A stretch of DNA of 59,947 nt, taken from positions 1-59,947 of the forward strand of contig JAZRFY010000033.1 in the NCBI GenBank assembly GCA_045643885.1. The letters run 5' to 3'. How positions within the stretch are numbered: position 1 is the stretch's first letter; the number at the start of each line of letters is the position of its first letter. Position numbers and translations under genes: made by a program. Positions 7,322 through 13,708 of this stretch are shown piece by piece. The DNA is from RGIG4608 sp045643885. GTDB taxonomy: Bacteria; Bacillota; Clostridia; Oscillospirales; CAG-272. Under the pieces are notes generated by a model that worked only from the letters and a program-made list of their open reading frames with translations, was not told the origin of the DNA and searched no databases.

Positions 7322-8280
7322 AAATCAAGCAAAAAAATATAAATCCCTTTGAAAACAGTGACAGCAACAAGCGTTATTACACCTATGACTACTTTTTAAA
7401 GCAGACCTATGGTGGAAAGTGCGCAAAGATTCCTCTTGACGCAGGCTTTTCCTGTCCGAATATGGACGGAAAATGCGGTGTTGGAGGATGCATCTACTGT
7501 TCGTCGCGCGGTAGTGGTGACTTTGCCGAGAGTGCGAGCCTGCCGATTGCCAAGCAGTATGAATTGACTCGTCAAAGGCTTTCTTCAAAGTGGAGCACCG
7601 AGAGATGCATTCCTTATTTTCAAGCGCGAACGAACACCTATGCTCCGCTTGAGAGGATAAGGGAGAAATTTGAAGAGGCGCTTGAATGCGAGGGCGTTGT
7701 TGCGATGAACGTGGCAACGAGGGCTGATTGCCTGCCCGACGACGTTGTTTCATATCTTTCGGACCTTGCGGATAGAGTGGATCTTACGGTGGAGCTTGGA
7801 CTCCAGACCGTGCACGACGACGTTGCTTCTCTTATAAACCGAGGTCACGATTTTAAGACCTTTCTTGAGGGATATGAAAGATTAAGAAGGGCAAATCCCA
7901 AGATTCGAATTTGCGTTCACCTTATTTTCGGACTCCCTTGCGAGAGTGACGAGATGATGCTCGAAAGTGCCAAGGTGGTGGGAAAGCTCCTTCCCGATAT
8001 GGTAAAAATACATCTTTTGCACGTAATTAAGGAAACAAACCTTGCAAAAATGTATGAAAGTGGGGAATACATACCACTTGAAAAAGAGAGATACGTTCGT
8101 CTTGTGGCAGAGGCATTGCAGTATTTTAATAAGGATACCGTCATAGCGCGTCTCACCGGTGACGGCATGGCAGACGAGCTTTTAGCTCCCGATTGGTCGC
8201 GCAAAAAGGTGGCAGTCATCAACGATATCGACAAATATCTCTTCGACCACAATATGTGGCAAGGAAAGAATTTTTCGTAA
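7318..8280 (+). CDS. Radical SAM protein, YhcC/TIGR01212 family
   Basis: A 320-residue radical SAM enzyme. The 4Fe-4S ligands are C46, C58 and C61 in a CX11CX2C pattern (CPNMDG then GGCIYC), characteristic of the YhcC group. YFQARTNTYAP and IRICVHLIFGLP are further family blocks. Its substrate is not established. The start overlaps the pfp stop. The last 26 codons, the stop and half of the terminator are repeated in a 166-bp direct repeat 533 bases downstream, so this copy's own terminator is broken. Confidence 0.88.
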   Translation: MKIKQKNINPFENSDSNKRYYTYDYFLKQTYGGKCAKIPLDAGFSCPNMDGKCGVGGCIYCSSRGSGDFAESASLPIAKQYELTRQRLSSKWSTERCIPYFQARTNTYAPLERIREKFEEALECEGVVAMNVATRADCLPDDVVSYLSDLADRVDLTVELGLQTVHDDVASLINRGHDFKTFLEGYERLRRANPKIRICVHLIFGLPCESDEMMLESAKVVGKLLPDMVKIHLLHVIKETNLAKMYESGEYIPLEKERYVRLVAEALQYFNKDTVIARLTGDGMADELLAPDWSRKKVAVINDIDKYLFDHNMWQGKNFS

Positions 8281-8368
8281 GATGGGATAAAAATCAATAA
8301 AATCAAATAAAAAACAATATAAAAAAGCAGACGTATCTAACGGTGTTCTTCTCAAAAGGGAGAGCTTA
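8203..8368 (+). repeat. 166-bp direct repeat, left copy (yhcC 3' end)
   Basis: Starts at AAAAAGGTGGCAGTC in the yhcC tail and ends at GAGAGCTTA inside the terminator loop. It matches 8736-8901 with one mismatch seen (ATAT versus ATGT near 8315). The left copy lacks the second arm of the terminator. Confidence 0.9.
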
Positions 8369-8438
8369 CTATAGAATAATTAAAAAAATCAAATTAGGCG
8401 ATAAAAACAAGCAGTTAATTGATGCAATCTAAAGGAGA

Positions 8439-8813
8439 TTGAGTGATGATGTTAACTCAGACGCAGGAACTTTTGATAGATGGGTTAAAAGTTTTCAAAG
8501 TAAAAAAAGATCTAATAATAGGAATATTGCTAATGCTTCAAGAGGAAGATCAACAAATGGAATTGATGGAGTGGATGTCAAACCACGAGGGGGCAACACC
8601 CAGCCAAATACTTCAACAAGCAACGGAGATAGCAAACTAAAAGGCAAAATCTCATGTAAATTAGACACCGACTATCTCTCCGCAGTAGAGCGAGGAGATA
8701 CTGAAGCGGCGCAGAGGATGGTTGACGAGGCAGCGAAAAAGGTGGCAGTCATCAACGATATCGACAAATATCTCTTCGACCACAATATGTGGCAAGGAAA
8801 GAATTTTTCGTAA
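8439..8813 (+). pseudogene. Chimeric remnant: polyvalent-protein fragment fused to the yhcC tail
   Basis: This frame reads SCKLDTDYLSAVERGDTEA followed by AQRMVDEAAKK and then runs directly into the 26-residue yhcC tail (VAVINDIDKYLF...). The first part resembles the ERGDxExAQRMVDEAA segment found in large polyvalent phage and ICE proteins. The upstream part (Ser/Asn-rich) may be an out-of-frame reading of the small gene at 8446. It is best seen as the scar of an integration or recombination event and not as a working gene. Confidence 0.45.
8446..8640 (+). CDS. Small hypothetical protein
   Basis: About 64 residues from ATG at 8446 (GTG at 8443 also possible), behind a good AAAGGAG site at 8431-8437. 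The protein is amphipathic and helical (IIGILLMLQEEDQQMELMEW), ending GATPSQILQQATEIAN. Short proteins of this kind occur in Clostridia accessory regions, and I know no function for them. It lies wholly between the two 166-bp repeats, so it probably arrived with the inserted segment. Confidence 0.45.
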   Translation: MMLTQTQELLIDGLKVFKVKKDLIIGILLMLQEEDQQMELMEWMSNHEGATPSQILQQATEIAN

Positions 8814-8901
8814 GATGGGATAAAAATCAATAAAATCAAATAAAAAACAATGTAAAAAAGCAGACGTATCTAACGGTGTTCTTCTCAAAAGGGAGAGCTT
8901 A
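8736..8901 (+). repeat. 166-bp direct repeat, right copy
   Basis: Second copy of the yhcC 3' end with its stop codon. Here it continues into the complete terminator, which suggests this is the original 3' flank and the left copy was created by insertion or duplication. Confidence 0.9.
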
Positions 8902-8924
8902 ACCGAGGATATGCCTGCTTTTTT
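8854..8924. terminator. Bidirectional terminator
   Basis: Long hairpin with outer arms AGCAGACGTATC and GGATATGCCTGCT, flanked by an A-run on one side and a T-run on the other, so it can end transcription in both directions. It would stop yhcC-side transcripts on plus and the small RNA from 9130 on minus. Confidence 0.7.
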
Positions 8925-9130
8925 AAATTAAATGACGTAGAACGAGAAATGCAAAGGGGAGTGCCCAAAGGTCTCTTGCCGATGCCACAAGCTCTACGTC
9001 AGCCTGCCGGTGGACAACTCCGAATTAATAATTCATCCTCGTCAAGACCAGTCGCAGACTTTATAAGAGCCAAGAGTTGTCAGTGAGCCTTGGGATCCAA
9101 TTTCCCAACGCTATAACTCGTCTTGCCTCT
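8854..9130 (-). ncRNA. Unclassified structured RNA (sRNA candidate 1)
   Basis: A strong minus-strand promoter at 9137-9164 starts a transcript with no reading frame. Strong helices are visible: TTGGGA-7-TCCCAA near the 5' end, GACAACTC with GAGTTGTC, and GACGTAGAGC with GTTCTACGTC, before the terminator at 8924-8854. Length (about 200 nt plus terminator) and isolation suggest a housekeeping or regulatory RNA. The three-hairpin layout does not fit a 6S RNA rod and lacks SRP RNA and tmRNA signatures. Identity is open. Confidence 0.5.
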
Positions 9131-9136
9131 GATACT

Positions 9137-9164
9137 ATTATACCACAAAAAATGGATCTGTCAA
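9137..9164 (-). promoter_or_regulatory. Promoter of sRNA candidate 1
   Basis: TTGACA, a 16-base spacer ending TTTTTTGTGG, and TATAAT on the minus strand. It closely resembles the promoters of candidates 2 and 3. Confidence 0.8.
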
Positions 9165-9192
9165 CATTAAAAAAAGGATGAATCGTACCGGG

Positions 9193-9216
9193 AATTTGTG
9201 TTAGGACACCAAATTT
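9193..9216. repeat. Direct repeat AATTTGTGTTAGGACACC..., left
   Basis: The 23-24-base sequence AATTTGTGTTAGGACACCAA, followed by (A)TTT, occurs here and at 9866-9888. It is partly palindromic (AATTTG / CAAATT). The pair brackets the MITE-like element and sRNA candidates 2 and 3. Confidence 0.65.
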
Positions 9217-9232
9217 AGGAATGATCAAACTC

Positions 9233-9540
9233 GGTAGGGGAGGGGCTTGCTCCTCCCGCTATATAAGCCTTCCTCCGAGAGGAAGGTGGCACGCGGCAGG
9301 GGTTCCCTTGTAGCGAATGAAATGAGCTTTAGGGGTTCGCTGCGGTGCGTGACGGAAGGAGCCTGCGTGACTTTAGGTTTGTGCTAACTTCATTGTAACG
9401 CGCTCTCCCTCACCCGACTTCGTCGGGAGCTCCCTCCCGGAGGGAGCCTTTTTTACGTTCATCTATGCCTTGTCATTTTTTCTGACAACTACTGACTTAA
9501 TTAAAGACAATTAACGGGAGGAGCAAGCCCCTCCCCTACC
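9233..9540. mobile_element. 308-bp MITE-like element bounded by type C REPs
   Basis: The ends are perfect 26-bp inverted repeats; the left one begins GGTAGGGGAGGGGCTTGCTC. Each end is itself a REP-like hairpin with a GTAG foot (9234-9258 and 9515-9539). The interior has further hairpins, including CTCCCTCCCGGAGGGAG followed by TTTTTT. There is no coding capacity and no clear target duplication. A nearly identical copy without its right end is at 19492-19771. Confidence 0.75.
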
Positions 9541-9599
9541 TTGCTGATACTATTATTTAAGGTTGGCAAAGAGCAATATCAATATTTTATTGATTTCAA

Positions 9600-9669
9600 A
9601 GAAGATAAGACGCCCGGTCTCAGCAATACGGTTGTTAAAAACCTCCTGCGAGCTGACCAAGCGTCTTAT
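9600..9669 (-). ncRNA. Unclassified small RNA (sRNA candidate 2)
   Basis: A promoter at 9676-9703 drives a transcript of about 70 nt that folds as nested helices: AAGACGC with GCGTCTT, GGTCAGC with GCTGAGACC, and an apical GGTT-6-AACC hairpin. The apical arm exposes AGGAGGT, an SD-like sequence. There is no start codon or frame. The 3' side is T-rich but not a classical T-run. Confidence 0.5.
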
Positions 9670-9675
9670 ACTATA

Positions 9676-9703
9676 AGTATATCACAAAATTCGGATTTGT
9701 CAA
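9676..9703 (-). promoter_or_regulatory. Promoter of sRNA candidate 2
   Basis: TTGACA, a 16-base spacer (AATCCGAATTTTGTGA) and TATACT on the minus strand. The spacer differs from candidate 3's by one base. Confidence 0.75.
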
Positions 9704-9744
9704 CATTAAGACCAAAACAAAATAGCATTAGATGATATAAGAGA

Positions 9745-9817
9745 AATAAAAAATGACCGAGGTCATCAAGACGCCACTCCTGATTTAACAGGGGATAGCA
9801 ATCTCCGTCGCTCGGTC
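9745..9817 (-). ncRNA. Unclassified small RNA (sRNA candidate 3)
   Basis: A compact transcript: TGACCGAG pairs with CTCGGTCA and is followed by ATTTTTTATTT, a normal terminator. Inside, GACG pairs with CGTC, and GCTATCCCCTG with CAGGAGTGGC around TTAAAT. About 73 nt, no coding frame. The nested design parallels candidate 2. Confidence 0.55.
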
Positions 9818-9823
9818 AATATT

Positions 9824-9851
9824 AGTATATCACAAAACTCGGATTTGTCAA
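9824..9851 (-). promoter_or_regulatory. Promoter of sRNA candidate 3
   Basis: TTGACA, a 16-base spacer (AATCCGAGTTTTGTGA) and TATACT on the minus strand. Confidence 0.75.
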
Positions 9852-9865
9852 TCAAAAAAGGAGAA

Positions 9866-9888
9866 AATTTGTGTTAGGACACCAATTT
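9866..9888. repeat. Direct repeat AATTTGTGTTAGGACACC..., right
   Basis: Partner of 9193-9216; the two sites are about 670 bases apart. Confidence 0.65.
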
Positions 9889-9892
9889 GGAT

Positions 9893-9926
9893 AAAAAAAG
9901 AGCAAGTCGATCGACTTGCTTTTTTC
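9893..9926 (-). terminator. Terminator of the tRNA cluster
   Basis: The 20-bp perfect palindrome AGCAAGTCGATCGACTTGCT (9901-9920) has an A-run on the left and a T-run on the right, so it can act on both strands. It lies just past tRNA-His. Confidence 0.8.
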
Positions 9927-10004
9927 TGGGGTGAGTGATGGGATTCGAACCCACGGCCTCCAGGGCCACAACCTGGCGCTATAACCAACTTAGCTACACC
10001 CACC
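9927..10004 (-). tRNA. tRNA-His (GTG)
   Basis: Cloverleaf on the minus strand with anticodon GTG. The extra G at -1 pairs with C73, the tRNA-His hallmark. The CCA end is encoded. Confidence 0.95.
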
Positions 10005-10007
10005 ATA

Positions 10008-10084
10008 TGGCGTGCCTTGAGGGATTCGAACCCCCGACCTACTGCTTAGAAGGCAGTTGCTCTATCCGACTGAGCTAAAGGCAC
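10008..10084 (-). tRNA. tRNA-Arg (TCT)
   Basis: Cloverleaf with anticodon loop CTTCTAA between ACTGC and GCAGT, T-loop TTCGAAT, discriminator G and encoded CCA. Confidence 0.95.
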
Positions 10085-10087
10085 ATG

Positions 10088-10161
<74 letters not shown>

Positions 10162-10185
10162 AAACGCGCTCACAAATAACGCTCC

Positions 10186-10217
10186 ATTATATTAACACAA
10201 ATTGATCTCAATGTCAA
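10186..10217 (-). promoter_or_regulatory. Promoter of the tRNA cluster
   Basis: On the minus strand, TTGACA is followed after 17 bases (ending TTTGTGT) by TAATAT, which overlaps a TATAAT 3 bases further on. Confidence 0.7.
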
Positions 10218-10266
10218 GCCTTTTTTATACTTTTTTTGATTTTTTTTGGAATTTTTGCAAAAAGGA

Positions 10267-10295
10267 TTGAAACTTATCTTTAAATTTGATATTAT
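10267..10295 (+). promoter_or_regulatory. Promoter of the yqeG operon
   Basis: TTGAAA, a 17-base spacer and TATTAT. Confidence 0.6.
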
Positions 10296-10326
10296 ATTAT
10301 TAATGTTTATTGAAAGGCTTTAAATT

Positions 10327-10851
10327 ATGCTTGATTTTTTGTCACCGAATTACTATTTTGAACGATATAGCCTTGTTTCACCCGAGTTTTTGAAGGCTAA
10401 GGGCATCAAAACGCTCTTGCTTGACGTGGACAATACTCTTGCTCCCTATGAGCAGGCTGAGCCGGACGGTGAGATTTTGGCATGGCTCAAATCCCTGGAG
10501 GAGAACGGCATCTCCTATGCCTTCATCTCAAACAATTCAAGCGACGAGAGGATCAAGCTCTTCAACCGTTCGATCGGTGCTATCGCGTATGCAAAAAGCG
10601 GAAAGCCCTTTGCTAAAAGAACTATTGACAAGACCTTAAAGGCACTTGGCACGTCCCGTGAGAGCGCTGCATTTATGGGAGATCAGATCTATACCGACGT
10701 TTGCGCAGGTAAATTCAACGGTATGAGGGCGATCCTCGTTCCTCCCATCAAGGACAAGACAAGTCTTTTCTTTAAGACGAAGAGATTCCTTGAAAGGCCC
10801 GTTTTAAAGCACTTTTTCAAAAAGCACGGAAAAGAAAATTCCAAGATATAG
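10327..10851 (+). CDS. yqeG: YqeG-family HAD phosphatase
   Basis: A 174-residue HAD-superfamily (IIIA) protein. Motif I is LLDVDNTL with the nucleophile D33 and D35; motif II is FISNN; motif III/IV is MGDQIYTDV, preceded by KSGKPF. Its length and the N-terminal PNYYFERYSLVSPEFL match YqeG. The substrate is not settled; in the family it is linked to lipid phosphate metabolism or ribosome-related neighbours. First gene of a three-gene run with a peptidase and a DUF1934 protein. Confidence 0.87.
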   Translation: MLDFLSPNYYFERYSLVSPEFLKAKGIKTLLLDVDNTLAPYEQAEPDGEILAWLKSLEENGISYAFISNNSSDERIKLFNRSIGAIAYAKSGKPFAKRTIDKTLKALGTSRESAAFMGDQIYTDVCAGKFNGMRAILVPPIKDKTSLFFKTKRFLERPVLKHFFKKHGKENSKI

Positions 10852-10868
10852 ATATAAAGGAGAAAATC

Positions 10869-11954
10869 ATGTCACAGATCAAAAGATTGCAAAATATAAT
10901 GGAGCAAAAAGGCATCGAGGGTATTCTCGTCAGCTCTTACATCAACCAGCGTTACGTTTCCAATTTCGATTTTCAGGACGGCTACGTTCTCGTTTTCAAG
11001 AACAAGGCATACGTTCTTACTGACTTCAGATACATCGAGGCTGCCAACAACGAGCTTGACCTTAACGATTTTGAGATCGTTACACCCACAGGTGGTCACC
11101 TTCGCGCAGTAGCATCTCTTGCGCAGGAGAACGGTGCAAAGACCGTTCTTGTTGAGGAGGGTGCGCTCTCCCTTGCCGATTTTGCCCGCTTTGAAAATCT
11201 TGCAGAGGGCAAGGTGGCATACGCTCACGGTGCTTCTGCCATCTTTGATGAGATGAGAGTGGCAAAAACCGAAGAGGAGCTTGACAAGATGGCAAAGGCT
11301 CAGCGCATCACGGATGCAGCCTTCCTTCACATTCTCAAGGCTTTGAAGCCCGAGATGACTGAGATCGACGTTGCTCTTGAAATCGAATTCTTCATGAGAA
11401 AGCACGGAGCTGAAAGACTCTCCTTCGAAACTATCGCAGTTTCAGGTACTGCCTCCTCCATGCCCCACGGAGTTCCTCGCAACGTTAAGCTTGAAAAGGG
11501 CTTTCTTACAATGGACTTTGGCTGCGTATACGGTGGCTATTGCTCCGACATGACAAGAACGGTAGTTCTCGGCAAGGCTGACGAGGACATCAAGAAGGTT
11601 TATAATACGGTTCTTGCAGCTCAGACTGCAGCTCTTGAAGCGGCGGCAAACGGCGAGCGTGGATGCTACCGTCTTGACGAGATCGCGCGTGATATCATCA
11701 ACGGCGCAGGCTTTGAGGGAAGATTTGGTCACTCACTTGGCCACGGAGTTGGTATGCTCGTTCACGAAAATCCCAGACTTGCTCCCGGCATCGACAAGGG
11801 TGCGCGTCTTGTTACAGGCAACGTTGTGACCTTCGAGCCCGGCATTTACATTCCCGAAAAGTACGGCTGTCGCATCGAGGATATGGCAGCTATCACGGAT
11901 AACGGCATCCGTAATTTCACAAAGAGCACAAAGGAGCTTATAGAGCTTTTCTGA
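10869..11954 (+). CDS. Xaa-Pro aminopeptidase (M24 family)
   Basis: A 361-residue cytosolic metallopeptidase releasing N-terminal residues before proline. Residues 1-130 form the creatinase-like N-domain; the rest is the pita-bread catalytic domain. The metal ligands are visible as D216 (TMDFG), D227 (CSDMTR), H292 (GHSLGHGVG), E323 (TFEPGIY) and E337 (RIEDM). It sits 17 bases after yqeG with AAAGGAG before the ATG. Confidence 0.92.
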   Translation: MSQIKRLQNIMEQKGIEGILVSSYINQRYVSNFDFQDGYVLVFKNKAYVLTDFRYIEAANNELDLNDFEIVTPTGGHLRAVASLAQENGAKTVLVEEGALSLADFARFENLAEGKVAYAHGASAIFDEMRVAKTEEELDKMAKAQRITDAAFLHILKALKPEMTEIDVALEIEFFMRKHGAERLSFETIAVSGTASSMPHGVPRNVKLEKGFLTMDFGCVYGGYCSDMTRTVVLGKADEDIKKVYNTVLAAQTAALEAAANGERGCYRLDEIARDIINGAGFEGRFGHSLGHGVGMLVHENPRLAPGIDKGARLVTGNVVTFEPGIYIPEKYGCRIEDMAAITDNGIRNFTKSTKELIELF

Positions 11955-11955
11955 T

Positions 11956-12495
11956 ATGATTAAAAAGAGTATAAGAATCAAATTAACGTCCCTTCGCGAG
12001 GCAACGAACGACCATTTCTTCGGTCAGATGCTCGGTGACGAGGTCGACGACCTCTTTGAAGAGGAGGAGCTTCTCGATCAGGAGCTTTCCGATGAGGAAA
12101 ACAACGAGCCTGAGGGCCCGATTGAAATGTTTTCCGAGGGAGAGCTTTACGTCACCGACGATAGAGTGATCATCGCGTACGACGAGAGTGAGCTTACCGG
12201 AATGGAGGGCTCAAGCACACAGGTTCGATTTGAGAGAAATCACCCCGAGCTTGTGACGATGATGAGAAGTGGAAGTGTCAGCACCATCCTTGTATTTGAG
12301 GAGGGAAAAAGACATATTTGCACATATCAGACCCCCTATATGCCATTTGAGATATGCGTATATACGAAGTCGGTGAAGAACGAGCTGCTCGAAAGAGGAG
12401 TGATTGATCTTGACTACATCGTTGAGATACGAGGAGCGCAGGCTGAGAGAACGCAATTCAAGATTGAGGTTTTCGAGGACGCGCCGATCGTGTAA
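11956..12495 (+). CDS. DUF1934 (YwiB-like) protein
   Basis: A 179-residue protein with an acidic insertion near residues 25-55 (DDLFEEEELLDQELSDEENN), then a beta-barrel region with DESELTGMEGSSTQVRF, TYQTPYMPFEICVYTKSV and a C-terminal FKIEV strand, as in DUF1934. The LTGMEG block and the YxTPY motif are family marks. Role unknown; it begins 1 base after the peptidase stop, so it is cotranscribed. Confidence 0.8.
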   Translation: MIKKSIRIKLTSLREATNDHFFGQMLGDEVDDLFEEEELLDQELSDEENNEPEGPIEMFSEGELYVTDDRVIIAYDESELTGMEGSSTQVRFERNHPELVTMMRSGSVSTILVFEEGKRHICTYQTPYMPFEICVYTKSVKNELLERGVIDLDYIVEIRGAQAERTQFKIEVFEDAPIV

Positions 12496-12533
12496 AGGGG
12501 AAGGAAATAGAAGGATAAAGATAAATAAAAGAA

Positions 12534-12565
12534 AAGACCAGGACGATTTCGGCTTGGTCTTTTTG
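12534..12565 (+). terminator. Terminator of the yqeG operon
   Basis: AAGACCA pairs with TGGTCTT, followed by TTTTG. The right arm is the start of a 44-base repeat (12548-12591) also found at 18999-19042 and 19443-19486. Confidence 0.6.
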
Positions 12566-12611
12566 TTCGCACTCGATTTGCGCTTATGGAGTTATATATT
12601 AACGGGTTTCT

Positions 12612-12638
12612 CGGGTCGTCGGGGACGCCGACCCCTAC
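12612..12638 (-). repeat. REP, type B
   Basis: Reverse-oriented 27-bp REP with the GTAG foot at its right end and stem CGGGTCG / CGACCC. Confidence 0.85.
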
Positions 12639-12724
12639 AATGATTGTAGAAATTTTATTGTAAAATAATAGCCATATTGCAATCAAAATGGCTAAAATTA
12701 AATGAAATATAACTTATAAACTTC

Positions 12725-12751
12725 GTAGGGACCGGCGTCCTCGACAGTCCG
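12725..12751 (+). repeat. REP, type A
   Basis: GTAG foot followed by GGACCGGCGTCC and GACAGTCCG; one stem base is changed (CAGTCC instead of CGGTCC). Confidence 0.85.
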
Positions 12752-12765
12752 CGACACATAATTTT

Positions 12766-12791
12766 CGGCAGAGAACTTGTTTTCTCTGCCG
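12766..12791 (+). repeat. Hairpin at the 5' end of RAYT copy 2
   Basis: The same 26 bp as at 3396-3421, arms CGGCAGAGAA / TTCTCTGCCG. It is part of a 101-bp block (12763-12863) identical to 3324-3424. Confidence 0.75.
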
Positions 12792-12821
12792 ATTTGTGTT
12801 ATGATGAGATGGGTGATGAAA

Positions 12822-13337
12822 ATGGATAAGGAAAAAGAATTGCCTAAAAGAAAATCAACAAGGTTACAGGCATTTGATTATAACACAACAGGTGCATATT
12901 TTATAACGATTTGCACGGACAAAAGGCGACAGATTTTATCTCGTATCGTAGGGGTCGACGTCCTCGGCGACCCGCAAAACGTGGAATTATTGTCACACGG
13001 AATGGTTGCGGATAAATACATAAAACAAATGAATAAATTTTATGAAAATTTAACCGTAGATCAATACGTTATTATGCCAAACCATATCCATCTTATATTG
13101 TTTGTTCATGAGGACGGGTCGCCGAGGACGTCGACCCCTACAAAGCCAACGTCATTCGTGTCGCATTTTGTATCGACGTTCAAACGATTTTGCAATAAAG
13201 AATACGGCGAGAATATATGGCAACGAGGATTTTACGATCACGTTATCAGAGGACGAAAGGATTACGAGGAGATCGCAAAATATATTTACGAAAACCCAAT
13301 GCGTTGGTATTATGACGAATTATACACAGAAGAATAG
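12822..13337 (+). CDS. REP-associated tyrosine transposase (RAYT), copy 2
   Basis: About 171 residues from ATG at 12822 (an in-frame TTG at 12777 lies inside a hairpin). RAYT marks are TGAYFITICTDKRRQIL, the HUH motif MPNHIHLIL, RFCNKEYGENIWQRGFYDH, VIRGRKDYEEIAKYIYE and NPMRWYY. Two REP copies sit in frame at 12948-12974 (VGVDVLGDP) and 13115-13141 (GSPRTSTPT); they are perfect inverted copies of each other. A REP module lies just upstream, and a type C REP begins at the stop codon, so gene plus REPs form a complete REPtron. Expected role: cutting and moving REP hairpins as single strands. Confidence 0.87.
   Translation: MDKEKELPKRKSTRLQAFDYNTTGAYFITICTDKRRQILSRIVGVDVLGDPQNVELLSHGMVADKYIKQMNKFYENLTVDQYVIMPNHIHLILFVHEDGSPRTSTPTKPTSFVSHFVSTFKRFCNKEYGENIWQRGFYDHVIRGRKDYEEIAKYIYENPMRWYYDELYTEE
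12948..12974 (+). repeat. REP (type B variant) embedded in RAYT copy 2, site 1
   Basis: GTAGGGGTCGACGTCC followed by TCGGCGACCCG, read in frame as VGVDVLGDP. Identical over 27 bp to the reverse complement of 13115-13141. Confidence 0.9.
13115..13141 (-). repeat. REP (type B variant) embedded in RAYT copy 2, site 2
   Basis: Inverted 27-bp copy of site 1, read on the coding strand as part of DGSPRTSTPT. Confidence 0.9.
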
Positions 13338-13359
13338 GGGGAGGGGCTTGCTCCTCCCG
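13334..13359 (+). repeat. REP, type C, at the RAYT stop codon
   Basis: GGGGAGGGGCTTGCTCCTCCCG with a degenerate foot ATAG (usual GTAG). The RAYT stop codon TAG is part of the foot. The following bases to 13452 hold no gene. Confidence 0.75.
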
Positions 13360-13452
13360 CGTTTTCATCAAGCATAGTGTGTCCTTCAGGGTACGACCAT
13401 GATCGGCTTGGTTCGTGCAAACAAGGTGGAGAAAACCTCGCGTGGCTCGTGC

Positions 13453-13708
13453 TACTCCACCTCTTTTGAGAGGATATCGGCAATTTTTGTGGAGGCGCTG
13501 CCATCACCAAAGGCTTGGGACGGATTTTTCATCTTTTTTAGCGTCGGATCCCTCTCTATTACCGAAAGGAATTTTTTTGCTACTCCACCTCTTTTGAGAG
13601 GATATCGGCAATTTTTGTGGAGGCGCTGCCATCACCAAAGGCTTGGGACGGATTTTTCATCTTTTTTAGCGTCGGATCTCTCTCTATTACCGAAAGGAAT
13701 TTTTTTGC
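13453..13708. repeat. 128-bp tandem duplication of the wecB 3' end
   Basis: The unit 13453-13580 repeats at 13581-13708 with one mismatch seen (GGATCCCTC versus GGATCTCTC). Both copies carry the same last codons and stop of wecB, so the left unit is a non-translated spare tail downstream of the gene. Confidence 0.9.

Larger units (their letters stand above)
12548..12751. repeat. Composite REP module (BIME), copy 1
   Basis: A run of about 204 bp: TTCGGCTTGGTCTTTTTGTT..., a type B REP (12612-12638, minus), an 86-bp spacer with a TAGCCAT/ATGGCTA hairpin, and a type A REP (12725-12751, plus). The same run recurs almost unchanged at 18999-19202, and the REP-spacer-REP part recurs diverged at 32704-32840. 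Confidence 0.8.

Noticed and set aside
8854..9130. 6S RNA as identity of sRNA candidate 1
   Set aside because: The length fits, but the helices form separate hairpins and not one long rod with a central bubble.
9541..9735. Plus-strand frame opposite sRNA candidate 2
   Set aside because: It begins right after the MITE end, has no ribosome site and is explained by the structured RNA and its promoter on the other strand.
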